Shown here: positions 14,911-22,337 of the stretch, piece by piece | Numbering within the stretch: the first letter of the stretch is position 1 | Layout: each line of letters opens with the position of its first letter | Assembly (NCBI RefSeq): GCF_002423035.1 | Contig: NZ_DIUM01000099.1 | Location: 1 to 28,622 of the forward strand | Direction of reading: 5' to 3' | Length of the DNA: 28,622 bases | Source: Thiocapsa sp. UBA6158 | Lineage (GTDB): Bacteria; Pseudomonadota; Gammaproteobacteria; Chromatiales; Chromatiaceae | The notes under the pieces: model-generated | Database searches by the model: none | Seen by the model: only the letters and a program-made list of their open reading frames with translations | What the model was told of the DNA's origin: nothing | Program-made: the position numbers and the translations under genes

Positions 14911-15786
14911 TCAGCCCAGCTCGAAGGTCGTTACGCCATAGATCCGATCGATCGGGAGCGAGGGCGCAGTGCCTCGATACATGCGGGCGGTCTCGAACAC
15001 GGAGGACAGGCCATAGGTCTTGGCCAAGTCGAGCGCATCCGAATTGGGCTCGGGCAGATCCAGGATGACCGGATCAGCGCGGGCGCAGCTAGCCAAGCGG
15101 CGGAACAGGAGATCGGCGTCGGCGGGATCGTCCGCAAAGAGCGGCCCGATCTTCCAACCGGCGCGGCATTGCCTGATCGTCCCGTAACCCGTCACGCGTC
15201 CGGCACCACCCGCATCGGCTGCGGGATCGACAAGGACCCAGCTTCGGCGCGTTTCCTTCCGGGTCAGCCAAGTCTCGAGGAACCGAGCGCGCGGGGCGGG
15301 AAAGAACCCTCGATCATAGTCGAGCAGCGCAGGGAGCAGGTCCGGCTCGACCGGAACCAGGCGCGTGTCATTCGGGGCCGTCATCGCGACCGAGCCCGAA
15401 TAACGCACGTTGCGCCAGGCCAGCTTGAACCCCGAGCGACGATAATCCGCCTGACGTTCGGGCACCCCGTCGAGCCCGATCACCCGATCACCGAGGTACG
15501 CCATGCCGGCCTGCCACAGTCGTAGAGCGATGCCGCGCCCGCGATAGAGCGGCGCAGCAATATAGAGACCGATAAAACCGAAGGTGTCGCCGTAGCGCAC
15601 GGCCGAGAGGCTTGCCGCAGGCTCGCCGTCGACGAACGCCATCAGGAAACCCTCTGGGTCGGCCGCTCGGAAACCCGCGGCATCCTCGAGACCCGGATTC
15701 CAACCCTCGCACGCAGCCCATTCGATGGCGAGGTCGACCTCGGCCGGCGACATGGTACGAATGCTGATGTCCGTGTCCGTCTTCAT
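14911..15786 (-). CDS. GNAT family N-acetyltransferase with C-terminal extension
   Basis: This 291-aa protein has a GNAT domain in its first ~135 residues: IRTMSPAEVDLAIEWAACEGWNPG, and the acetyl-CoA loop LYRGRGIALRLWQAG (Q/RxxGxG/A type). A second domain of about 140 residues resembles the C-terminal half of YitH-like two-domain acetyltransferases. The substrate is unknown. ATG at 15786 is preferred over the in-frame one at 15831 because AAGG lies 6-8 bases upstream and the longer form would start inside a dispersed repeat. The 85-bp element copy 2 ends 11 bases before this start codon, so the gene's upstream region is entirely repeat-derived. Confidence 0.87.
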   Translation of the reverse strand: MKTDTDISIRTMSPAEVDLAIEWAACEGWNPGLEDAAGFRAADPEGFLMAFVDGEPAASLSAVRYGDTFGFIGLYIAAPLYRGRGIALRLWQAGMAYLGDRVIGLDGVPERQADYRRSGFKLAWRNVRYSGSVAMTAPNDTRLVPVEPDLLPALLDYDRGFFPAPRARFLETWLTRKETRRSWVLVDPAADAGGAGRVTGYGTIRQCRAGWKIGPLFADDPADADLLFRRLASCARADPVILDLPEPNSDALDLAKTYGLSSVFETARMYRGTAPSLPIDRIYGVTTFELG

Positions 15787-15797
15787 CGCAGTCACCT

Positions 15798-15882
15798 TAA
15801 ACCGCGTCCCCGCGAAGGGTCGTGGATGCACCCGACGTCGAGCTCACTCGAAAATTCAGCATCTCGCTCTGGACGCGGTTTA
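15798..15882. repeat. 85-bp TRAACCGCGTC element, copy 2
   Basis: Perfect 12-bp arms TAAACCGCGTCC (15798-15809) and GGACGCGGTTTA (15871-15882). The interior matches copy 3 in reverse orientation and shares the 19-base end TCGCTCTGGACGCGGTTTA with copy 6. The right arm supplies the TAA stop of the FIST gene. Confidence 0.92.
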
Positions 15883-16998
15883 GGTGAAGAGGGTCAAGAC
15901 GCCCGTATAGCCGTAGAGACGATCCTGCGAGATCTCTCCGTTGGCGTAGAACCCGACGATGGGCACATCGCCGAGTGCGGCCTGGATCTGCTTGAGCTCG
16001 GCCGAGTCCGGACCGAAGAGGTTGACCCCGCGCCCTAAACAGGAGACGTAGATTCCGCCCCTCGGCGGAGCGGACAGGCGGCTCTTGATGCCCATGAGCA
16101 TGCGCTCGAGATCCTCGCGGGCGGTGTCGGCATCGCGCCGGCAGAACATCAGCTCGCGTCCGGGCTCCACCAGATCGCCGATCGCGACCAGGCCCTGATT
16201 GGGATCGATGCCGACCAGATTGCGGACCAAATAGTCGCCGGTATCCGAGCCCTGGATCGGCAAGCCGGCGAAGATGTAGCCGCCGAGACGCGACAGATCG
16301 CGGGCCAGGATCTCGCCGATGTCCTGTTTGAGCACATCGAGCGCGGACTCGCCGTCGAGTCGCATCAGGATGTTGCGCTGGCCCTCCGTGATCACGTGAT
16401 GCGGTCCGATCGGCGAGCAGCCCTGGCTGAGTCGGGTCAGGATCCCGACCCGCTCGGAGAAAAGGACGCCGGACAGGCCGCCGCGCGTCACCCCGTCGGC
16501 GATGGTCAAGGCGTCCCCGCGGGCGCTCGCGAGCCCGCCGACGAGGAAACCCGCGGTCGTGCGCTGCGCGAGTTGTTGGATCAGGATCTCGGTCAGGCCG
16601 TTGGATGGATCGCCGTGGACCAAGCCCAGGTACGGCGAATTGGTGCGCATCCAGTCGCCGTGACGCAGATCGAAGTCGTCGAGATCATCGACCAGGCTCG
16701 GGAAGACGCGAAAGTCATCGCTCGGAAACTCGCCGAGCATGATCGCGAGCGCGGGCTCTTCATAATATTCGGCACCGGTCGCACAGATGCCCATGCCGAC
16801 ACTGCCGACCCATTGCGTGATGCCCGTGGCCGCGCGAAGGCTGCGGAGGATCTCATCGAGATCATCGGCCAGGACATCGGTGACATAGAGAAACCCGAGC
16901 GTCGCCTCCGTCGGCACGCTCCCGAGCTGCGTCAGACACTGATCGGCGGCCAGACGCCAATCGGGATCCGAGGCATGTCCGAGGCGAAATGGTGTCAT
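15880..16998 (-). CDS. FIST N / FIST C domain sensory protein
   Basis: The 372-aa protein begins MTPFRLGHASDPDWRLAADQCL, the usual opening of stand-alone FIST proteins. It contains a FIST N domain (about 20-215, including GSVGMGICATGAEYYEEPAL and FLVGGLAS) followed by FIST C (about 220-365, ending GFYANGEISQDRLYGYTGVLTLF). FIST domains are thought to bind small ligands such as amino acids and often feed signal transduction; no effector domain is attached here. ATG at 16998 is used; a TTG at 17016 would add six residues but lacks a ribosome binding site. The final TAA is contributed by the arm of repeat copy 2. parE lies 48 bases upstream on the same strand. Confidence 0.88.
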   Translation of the reverse strand: MTPFRLGHASDPDWRLAADQCLTQLGSVPTEATLGFLYVTDVLADDLDEILRSLRAATGITQWVGSVGMGICATGAEYYEEPALAIMLGEFPSDDFRVFPSLVDDLDDFDLRHGDWMRTNSPYLGLVHGDPSNGLTEILIQQLAQRTTAGFLVGGLASARGDALTIADGVTRGGLSGVLFSERVGILTRLSQGCSPIGPHHVITEGQRNILMRLDGESALDVLKQDIGEILARDLSRLGGYIFAGLPIQGSDTGDYLVRNLVGIDPNQGLVAIGDLVEPGRELMFCRRDADTAREDLERMLMGIKSRLSAPPRGGIYVSCLGRGVNLFGPDSAELKQIQAALGDVPIVGFYANGEISQDRLYGYTGVLTLFT

Positions 16999-17046
16999 CG
17001 TGATGGAGTCATCCAATGTGGAATGTCGAATCGCATCGGGCGCGTT

Positions 17047-18933
17047 TTAAACCTCGGCGAGGTCGCCCTTCTCCTGCAACCAGGCCCGTCGGTCGGATGC
17101 GCGCTTTTTGGCCAACAGCATGTCCAGGAGGTTGTTGCTGTCGTCTTCGGCTTCAACCGTGAGTTGGACCAGGCGCCGGGTGTCCGGGTGAATGGTCGTC
17201 TCGCGCAGCTGGCCCGGATTCATCTCGCCGAGGCCTTTGAAACGCTGAACATTGACCTTGCCCTTGATCTTCTCGGCCTCGATACGGTCCAGGATGCCGC
17301 GCTTCTCGCTGTCGTCCAGGGCGTAGAAGACCTGCTTGCCGACATCGATGCGATAGAGCGGCGGCATGGCGACGAAGACGTGTCCTTCGGCGACCAGGCG
17401 CCTGAAATGTCTCAGAAAGAGCGCACACAGCAGGGTCGCGATATGGGCACCGTCGGAGTCGGCATCGGCGAGGATGCAGATCTTGCCGAAACGCAGCCTG
17501 GCCAAGTCGTCGCTGCCCGGATCCACGCCGACGGCGACCGCGATGTCGTGCACCTCTTGCGAGCCCAAGACCTCGGCCGGATCGACCTCCCAGGTGTTCA
17601 AGATCTTGCCGCGCAACGGGAGGATGGCCTGGAACTCGCGATCGCGCGCCTGCTTGGCCGAGCCGCCGGCCGAGTCGCCCTCCACCAGAAAGAGCTCGCC
17701 GCGCTCCGGATCGGTCGTGGTGCAGTCGGCGAGCTTGCCCGGCAAGGCCGGCCCCTGCGTGATCTTCTTGCGGGTGACGGTGCGACCGGCGCGCAGGCGC
17801 GCCTGAGCCGCCCCGATGACCAGCTCGGCGATCCGCTCGCCCTCGGCCACATGCTGATTCAGCCAGAGGCTGAGGGCGTCCTTGACCACGCCCGAAACGA
17901 AGGCCGCGCATTCGCGCGAGGACAGACGCTCCTTGGTTTGCCCGGAGAACTGCGGCTCGATCAGCTTGACCGAGAGGATGTAGCTGACCCGACCCCAGAC
18001 GTCCTCGGGGGCCACCTTCACACCACGTGGCAGCAGGTTGCGGAACTCGCAGAACTCGCGCACCGCTTCGGTGAGCCCGGTGCGCAACCCGTTGACATGG
18101 GTGCCGCCCTGCACGGTCGGGATGAGGTTCACATAGCTCTCGGCGACCGCCTCGCCGCCCTCGGGCAACCAGCCCAGCGCCCAGCTCGCCGCCTCGTTGG
18201 TCCCTTCCAGGTCGCCGACGAAGAGCTGCGACGGTAGGGTCTCGGCCCCGTCAAGGGCTTGGAGCAGATAGTCCTTGAGACCGTCCTGATAGCACCAGAC
18301 CTGCTCCTCGCCGCTCGCCTCGTCGCGAAAGCGCACCTCCAGTCCCGGACAGAGGACCGCCTTGGCCCGAAGCAGATGCGTCAGCGGACGGGTGGCGATC
18401 TTGGGCGTGTCGAAATATTTGGGATCCGGCCAGAAGCGTAATCGGGTGCCCGTGTTGCCGCGTCCCACACTTGCGAGTTGAACGAGATCGCTCGCCTTCT
18501 CCCCGCCGGCAAAGGCCATGTGGTGCTCGTGACCTCCGCGCTTGACCCAGACATCCAGGCGTTTAGAGAGGGCATTCACGACCGAGACGCCGACACCGTG
18601 CAAACCGCCGGAGAAGCGATAGTTGTCGCCGTTGAACTTGCCGCCCGCATGCAGCTTGGTGAGGATGACCTCCACGCCGGGCAGACCCTGCTCGGGGTGG
18701 AGATCCACCGGCATGCCGCGCCCGTCGTCGCTCACCTCGAGCGAGCCGTCGGCGAAGAGCACGACATCGATGCGGCGGGCATGCCCGGCGAGCGCCTCGT
18801 CGACGCTGTTGTCGATGACCTCCTGAGCGAGGTGGTTGGGGCGCGTGGTGTCGGTGTACATCCCGGGGCGCTTGCGCACCGGGTCGAGGCCGCTGAGGAC
18901 CTCGATGGCTGAGGCATCGTAGTGGCCGGTCAT
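17047..18933 (-). CDS. parE: DNA topoisomerase IV subunit B
   Basis: ParE is the ATPase subunit of topoisomerase IV, which decatenates daughter chromosomes. The 628-aa protein starts MTGHYDASAIEVLSGLDPVRKRPGMYTDTTRPNHLAQEV, nearly the canonical ParE N terminus. GHKL ATP-binding motifs are present (IDNSVDEA, DDGRGMPVD, GGLHGVGVSVVNALS). The Toprim part has EGDSAGGSAKQARDR, GKILNTWE (ParE-like rather than GyrB-like) and DADSDGAHI. The end, VEAEDDSNNLLDMLLAKKRASDRRAWLQEKGDL, is also typical. Length rules out GyrB (~800 aa). An ATG at 18993 would add 20 residues that are not family-like. parC is not in the window. Confidence 0.96.
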   Translation of the reverse strand: MTGHYDASAIEVLSGLDPVRKRPGMYTDTTRPNHLAQEVIDNSVDEALAGHARRIDVVLFADGSLEVSDDGRGMPVDLHPEQGLPGVEVILTKLHAGGKFNGDNYRFSGGLHGVGVSVVNALSKRLDVWVKRGGHEHHMAFAGGEKASDLVQLASVGRGNTGTRLRFWPDPKYFDTPKIATRPLTHLLRAKAVLCPGLEVRFRDEASGEEQVWCYQDGLKDYLLQALDGAETLPSQLFVGDLEGTNEAASWALGWLPEGGEAVAESYVNLIPTVQGGTHVNGLRTGLTEAVREFCEFRNLLPRGVKVAPEDVWGRVSYILSVKLIEPQFSGQTKERLSSRECAAFVSGVVKDALSLWLNQHVAEGERIAELVIGAAQARLRAGRTVTRKKITQGPALPGKLADCTTTDPERGELFLVEGDSAGGSAKQARDREFQAILPLRGKILNTWEVDPAEVLGSQEVHDIAVAVGVDPGSDDLARLRFGKICILADADSDGAHIATLLCALFLRHFRRLVAEGHVFVAMPPLYRIDVGKQVFYALDDSEKRGILDRIEAEKIKGKVNVQRFKGLGEMNPGQLRETTIHPDTRRLVQLTVEAEDDSNNLLDMLLAKKRASDRRAWLQEKGDLAEV

Positions 18934-19068
18934 GGGGGCTGTGGGTCGATCCTGTCTGTTGTCGTGGTCGGGTTGTAGTGGGTTTGCGGGCAAGCCCGAT
19001 CGGGGCTCGCCGGTTTGCCTGCTCGCCGGCGGGCTTGGGGCCGGCCTTGCTCGCCGCGGCCCGCTCGC
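18934..19068. other. GC-rich spacer with inverted repeats between vapC and parE
   Basis: This 135-base spacer contains an 8-bp inverted pair CAAGCCCG (18991-18998) and CGGGCTTG (19030-19037), plus further GC-rich complementary words. It could act as a terminator for the toxin gene, but no T-run follows. Confidence 0.35.
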
Positions 19069-19503
19069 CTAGAGCGCGATGCCGCGCTCCACGGGCAGTT
19101 GCAGAAGCCTCCCCGCGCGAATGAATCCGGCATCGAGCGTCAAGATGGTTTCAGCGCCTTGCCTCGCCGCGATCGCCAAGTGCAGCGCATCACCCGCGCG
19201 CAAACCGGTCTCGGGCGTTTCCAGGTATCGCGCAGCAAGGACAAAGTCAGCCGCGGTCGGCACGAGCAACACAAACGACTCGTTCAGCATTCGTGCGAGT
19301 TCGCGGCGAACGGCCTCGGCCTGCGTCTCGGTCAGCTCGCCCATGCGTCGCTTGCGCGAGATCAGACTCGCCAGCTCAACCTGGGTCCACAGGCTCGTTT
19401 CCAGGCCGCCCGGCGTCACCGCCATGACGAATGTCTCGACCGCGTCGCTGGTCTCCTCGGCGATGGCCAGCGGCGCGATGAAGCTGGTATCCAGGTAGAC
19501 CAT
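19069..19503 (-). CDS. vapC: PIN domain ribonuclease toxin (VapC family)
   Basis: The 144-aa protein is a PIN domain nuclease: the first acidic residue in MVYLDTSFIAPL (D5), then an Asp in GLRAGDALHLAIA and another in ILTLDAGF, forming the metal site. VapC toxins cut tRNA or rRNA and are neutralised by a partner antitoxin. The expected partner, a Phd-like gene, lies upstream at 19693-19926, but 189 bases away, where pairs normally touch or overlap. The gap is filled by two dispersed 84-85 bp elements. The start ATG abuts the arm of copy 3 (GGTTTA-ATG), with no Shine-Dalgarno visible, so translation may be weak or depend on the repeat RNA. Confidence 0.88.
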   Translation of the reverse strand: MVYLDTSFIAPLAIAEETSDAVETFVMAVTPGGLETSLWTQVELASLISRKRRMGELTETQAEAVRRELARMLNESFVLLVPTAADFVLAARYLETPETGLRAGDALHLAIAARQGAETILTLDAGFIRAGRLLQLPVERGIAL

Positions 19504-19587
19504 TAAACCGCGTCCAGAGCGAGATGCTCACTTTCGAGGGAGTTCGACATTTGGTGCATCAACAGCCCTTAACGGAGACGCGGTTTA
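19504..19587. repeat. 85-bp TRAACCGCGTC element, copy 3 (84 bp)
   Basis: 11-bp arms TAAACCGCGTC (19504-19514) and GACGCGGTTTA (19577-19587). Reverse-complemented, its interior aligns with copy 2 over most of its length, including GATGCACC and GCATCTCGCTCTGG. It directly precedes the vapC start codon. Confidence 0.9.
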
Positions 19588-19610
19588 AAATAATATATTT
19601 TTTAATACTT
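19588..19610. other. AT-only spacer between repeat copies 3 and 4
   Basis: These 23 bases are almost pure A and T, in strong contrast to the GC-rich surroundings. They could be a remnant of promoter or target sequence separating two element insertions. Confidence 0.5.
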
Positions 19611-19695
19611 TAAACCGCGCCGGCTCCAGCGGACGTCAGGTCTGCCGGGGTCAATCGCATCCAAAAACATCGCATAGCGCACCGGGCGCGGTTTA
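19611..19695. repeat. 85-bp TRAACCGCGTC element, copy 4 (variant arms)
   Basis: Arms TAAACCGCGCC (19611-19621) and GGCGCGGTTTA (19685-19695) are perfectly complementary, although both differ from the consensus (T to C, matched by A to G). The right arm gives the TAA stop of the antitoxin gene. The interior word ATCGCATCCAAAAA resembles copy 7. Confidence 0.88.
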
Positions 19696-19926
19696 AAAGC
19701 CTTCGTCGCGCAGCTCCCGAATCAACTCCGCACTCGATCTGCGCGCCTGCGGCAGACCGGCACGGAACTTCGCGAGCGAGCGCAGGGCTTTTTTCGGCTC
19801 GGCGATCGGGACCAGCTTGGCCACAGGCTGCCCGCGACGGGTGATGATGGTCTCCTCGCCGCTCTGGGCCTTGCTCACAAGCTCGCTCAGATGCGCTTTG
19901 GCTTCCGCCAGATTGACTGCACCCAT
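19693..19926 (-). CDS. Phd/YefM-family antitoxin
   Basis: The 77-aa protein reads MGAVNLAEAKAHLSELVSKAQSGEETIITRRGQPVAKLVPI, the standard DNA-binding Phd/YefM fold. A toxin-binding tail with the AELIRELRDEGF helix follows. It would repress its own operon and neutralise the VapC toxin encoded downstream. A GGAGCC ribosome binding site precedes the ATG at 19926. Upstream, TGGTCA occurs twice 12 bp apart (about 19940-19957), a candidate autoregulatory site. The stop codon lies in the arm of repeat copy 4, so the last residues may have changed on insertion. Confidence 0.9.
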   Translation of the reverse strand: MGAVNLAEAKAHLSELVSKAQSGEETIITRRGQPVAKLVPIAEPKKALRSLAKFRAGLPQARRSSAELIRELRDEGF

Positions 19927-20092
19927 CGTCGGCTCCGAATGGTCACATTGTTGGTCATGATGATAGCGTAAAACCGTTGCGCATGATCATCGGGTGGCGC
20001 CAAGCCCGGCGCGACGGTGCCTGGCTTGGTGGGGCTCGCAGTTTGACCCATCCAAAGAGCTGGGGTAATTTAACCCGACCTCCGAAAGACCT

Positions 20093-20177
20093 TAAACCGC
20101 GTCCGGCCAGAACCCGTTGGATTCAACCGAGCGGCGTGATCCAACGAAGCATCGGTATCCGTTCAGGACGCGGTTCA
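20093..20177. repeat. 85-bp TRAACCGCGTC element, copy 5
   Basis: Arms TAAACCGCGTCC (20093-20104) and GGACGCGGTTCA (20166-20177) match at 11 of 12 positions. The interior has a second inverted pair CGTTGGAT/ATCCAACG. The element ends 5 bases before the xseB start codon. Confidence 0.88.
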
Positions 20178-20182
20178 AGCGC

Positions 20183-20449
20183 ATGAAAAAGCCAGTCGCT
20201 CCGCCCCCGCCTTCCTTCGAGCAGTCGCTCGCCGAGCTGGAATCGATCGTCGATGCCCTCGAGAAGGGCGAGATGAGTCTCGAAGAGTCACTCACCGTGT
20301 TCGAGCGTGGCATCGGCCTGACCCGTGCCTGTCAACAGGCGCTTGATGAGGCCGAGCAACGCGTGCGCATCCTCACCGACACTCGACCCGATGCCGGACC
20401 CCGGTCCGAATCCGGTTCCGATCTAGAGCCCTTCGAATCCAATGACTGA
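20183..20449 (+). CDS. xseB: Exodeoxyribonuclease VII small subunit
   Basis: XseB is the small subunit of exonuclease VII, which degrades single-stranded DNA together with XseA. The 88-aa protein contains the family core PSFEQSLAELESIVDALEKGEMSLEESLTVFERGIGLTRACQQALDEAEQRV (shown here only as landmarks FEQSLAELE, LEKGEMSLEE, CQQALDEAEQRV), forming two helices. The tail (SESGSDLEPFESND) is acidic and variable. ATG at 20183 is chosen as the usual start; just upstream is repeat copy 5, so there is no ordinary ribosome binding site. It overlaps ispA by 8 bases, the common xseB-ispA arrangement. Confidence 0.95.
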   Translation: MKKPVAPPPPSFEQSLAELESIVDALEKGEMSLEESLTVFERGIGLTRACQQALDEAEQRVRILTDTRPDAGPRSESGSDLEPFESND

Positions 20450-21335
20450 CACCACTCTGGACGACTTCCGCGCGCGCTGTTGCGCCCGCGTCGAGGCCAC
20501 GCTCGACGCCCTTCTGCCCCCTGCAAGCGTGCAGCCGGTTCGGCTGCACGAGGCCATGCGATACGCGGTCCTCGGCGGCGGCAAGCGCATCCGCCCGCTC
20601 CTGGCCTATGCCGCAGGCGAGGCACTCGGCGTGGATCCCGCGCTGCTCGACCGCCCCGCCTGTGCCGTCGAACTCATCCATGCCTACTCCCTGATCCACG
20701 ACGACCTCCCGGCGATGGACGACGACGATCTGCGGCGCGGGCGCCCGACCTGTCATCGCGCCTTCGACGAGGCGACCGCGATCCTGGCCGGCGACGCGCT
20801 CCAGACCCTCGCCTTTCAGGCTCTGGCCGAGTCGCCCGGACTGGATGCCGAGAAGCGCATCGCCATGGTCGCCAGCCTCGCGCGTGCCAGCGGTGCACGC
20901 GGCATGGTCGGCGGGCAAGCACTCGATCTAGCCGCCGAGGGCAGCGTCCTGGACGTCGCCATGCTCGAGCATATCCATATCCACAAGACGGGCGCCTTGA
21001 TCAGAGCGGCCGTGCAGATGGGCATCCTCGCCCACGACGCACCGGACCCGGACCATACCGAGCGTCTCGATCGCTATGCCAAATGTCTCGGTCTCGCCTT
21101 TCAAATCCAGGATGATGTGCTCGACGTGGAAGGCGACACCCATCTGATCGGCAAGACTGCCGGTCGCGATCAGGTCTTGGAGAAGGCGACCTACCCGGCC
21201 CTCGTCGGGCTGCCCGAAGCCAAAGAGATGGCCGTAGCCTTGATCGCCGATGCGCTCGAAAGCATCGCGATTTTCTCCTCCGAGGCCGAGCCCCTGCGCT
21301 GGATCGCAGGCGCACTGATCGGTCGCAAGCACTGA
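20442..21335 (+). CDS. ispA: Farnesyl/geranyl diphosphate synthase
   Basis: This 297-aa short-chain prenyltransferase condenses IPP with allylic diphosphates to give mainly farnesyl diphosphate, a precursor of quinones, bactoprenol and carotenoid or bacteriochlorophyll side chains after elongation. It has GGGKRIRPLL, the first Asp-rich motif HDDLPAMDDDDLRRG, GDALQTLAF, the KTGALI segment and the second Asp-rich motif QIQDDVLDVEGD. The gene overlaps xseB. In many relatives dxs follows, but here the next gene is folE2. A perfect 9-bp hairpin lies within the coding sequence at 20529-20549, and another hairpin (CGTGCAG-AGG-CTGCACG, 21338-21354) stands just after the stop. Confidence 0.96.
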   Translation: MTDTTLDDFRARCCARVEATLDALLPPASVQPVRLHEAMRYAVLGGGKRIRPLLAYAAGEALGVDPALLDRPACAVELIHAYSLIHDDLPAMDDDDLRRGRPTCHRAFDEATAILAGDALQTLAFQALAESPGLDAEKRIAMVASLARASGARGMVGGQALDLAAEGSVLDVAMLEHIHIHKTGALIRAAVQMGILAHDAPDPDHTERLDRYAKCLGLAFQIQDDVLDVEGDTHLIGKTAGRDQVLEKATYPALVGLPEAKEMAVALIADALESIAIFSSEAEPLRWIAGALIGRKH

Positions 21336-21337
21336 GG

Positions 21338-21354
21338 CGTGCAGAGGCTGCACG
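21338..21354 (+). other. Stem-loop after ispA
   Basis: A perfect 7-bp stem CGTGCAG/CTGCACG with a 3-base loop begins three bases after the ispA stop. No T-tract follows, so it is only a possible terminator or RNA-stability element. Confidence 0.4.
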
Positions 21355-21482
21355 ACGTGGCTCCGGGCCAACTCTCGCCACCGAAGATCGACACGGGCAA
21401 TCCGCACTGGTTTGTCTTGTCGGCCTCAGCCCCCAAATTCCGGATTTGACATCAAAGACGATCCATCGAGAGAAGTCACATC

Positions 21483-22337
21483 ATGGAGCACGTGCTCGAG
21501 CCCAATTGCTGCGCCGCACCCGCCAGCGCCGACATCGCCGACGTCCAGGGGAGCGCCGACTCGCGGCGGATCGCCATCGACAAGGTGGGAATCAAAGACA
21601 TCCGCCATCCCGTGCGGGTGAGCGATCGCAGCGGCGCCGAGCAGCATACGGTCGCCAATTTCAACATGTACGTGTACCTGCCGCACGACTTCAAGGGGAC
21701 CCACATGTCCCGGTTCGTGCAGATCCTGAACAATCACGAGCGCGAGATCGGCGTGGCCTCCTTCAAGGAGATGCTGACCGAGATGTCGCAACGCCTGGAG
21801 TCCGAGGCGGGACATATCGAGATGCGCTTCCCCTTCTTCGTGAACAAGAAGGCGCCCGTGACCGGCGTGGAGAGCCTGCTCGACTACGAGGTCACCTTCA
21901 TCGGCGAGATCCAACAGGGCCTCCCGAGCCTGCAAATCAAGGTCGTCGTGCCCGTGACCAGCCTCTGCCCCTGCTCCAAGAAAATCTCGGCCTACGGTGC
22001 GCACAATCAGCGCTCCCATGTGACGGTGCAGGTGCGCTCGCAGGGCCACATCTGGATCGAGGAGCTCATCGAGATGGTCGAGGCGGAGGCGTCCTCGGAG
22101 CTGTTCGGGCTGCTGAAGCGACCCGACGAGAAGTACGTGACCGAACATGCCTACGACAACCCCAAGTTCGTCGAAGACCTGGTCCGGGACGTGGCGACGC
22201 GACTGAACGAGGACGACCGCATCACTGCTTACGTGGTCGAGGCCGAGAACTTCGAGTCCATCCACAACCATTCGGCCTACGCCCTGATCGAGCGCGACAA
22301 GGACCACGAGGCCCGCATCGCGGAGGCGACGCTCTGA
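21483..22337 (+). CDS. folE2: GTP cyclohydrolase FolE2 (type IB)
   Basis: FolE2 makes 7,8-dihydroneopterin triphosphate from GTP, the first step of folate and of the queuosine pathway whose later genes lie at 1231-3661. The 284-aa protein has the COG1469 signatures VGIKDIRHPV, FNMYVYLPHDFKGTHMSRF and the catalytic-Cys segment VTSLCPCSKKISAYGAHNQRSH. FENPKFVEDL-type sequence (DNPKFVEDLVRDVA) and ENFESIHNHSAYA follow near the end. FolE2 differs from zinc-dependent FolE and is often favoured under metal limitation; no Zur box was recognised. A TTGACA (21446-21451) may be its -35 element, but the -10 is poor. GAGAGAAG precedes the ATG. The gene is directly followed by the menH-like gene. Confidence 0.97.
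   Translation: MEHVLEPNCCAAPASADIADVQGSADSRRIAIDKVGIKDIRHPVRVSDRSGAEQHTVANFNMYVYLPHDFKGTHMSRFVQILNNHEREIGVASFKEMLTEMSQRLESEAGHIEMRFPFFVNKKAPVTGVESLLDYEVTFIGEIQQGLPSLQIKVVVPVTSLCPCSKKISAYGAHNQRSHVTVQVRSQGHIWIEELIEMVEAEASSELFGLLKRPDEKYVTEHAYDNPKFVEDLVRDVATRLNEDDRITAYVVEAENFESIHNHSAYALIERDKDHEARIAEATL

Noticed and set aside
13999..15525. 508-codon plus-strand frame over permease and GNAT genes
   Set aside because: Out-of-frame with the permease and antisense to the GNAT gene; no domains.
17041..17050. GCGCGTTTTAAA near the parE stop as a tenth element arm
   Set aside because: No partner arm is found at the usual distance and the core CGCGGTT is altered.
16396..18237. 613-codon plus-strand frame opposite FIST and parE
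   Set aside because: Spans two real minus-strand genes and has no recognisable motifs; GC-driven shadow.
19940..19957. TGGTCA direct repeat upstream of the antitoxin as an operator
   Set aside because: Plausible for autoregulation but short and without a clear overlapping promoter, so mentioned only within the antitoxin entry.
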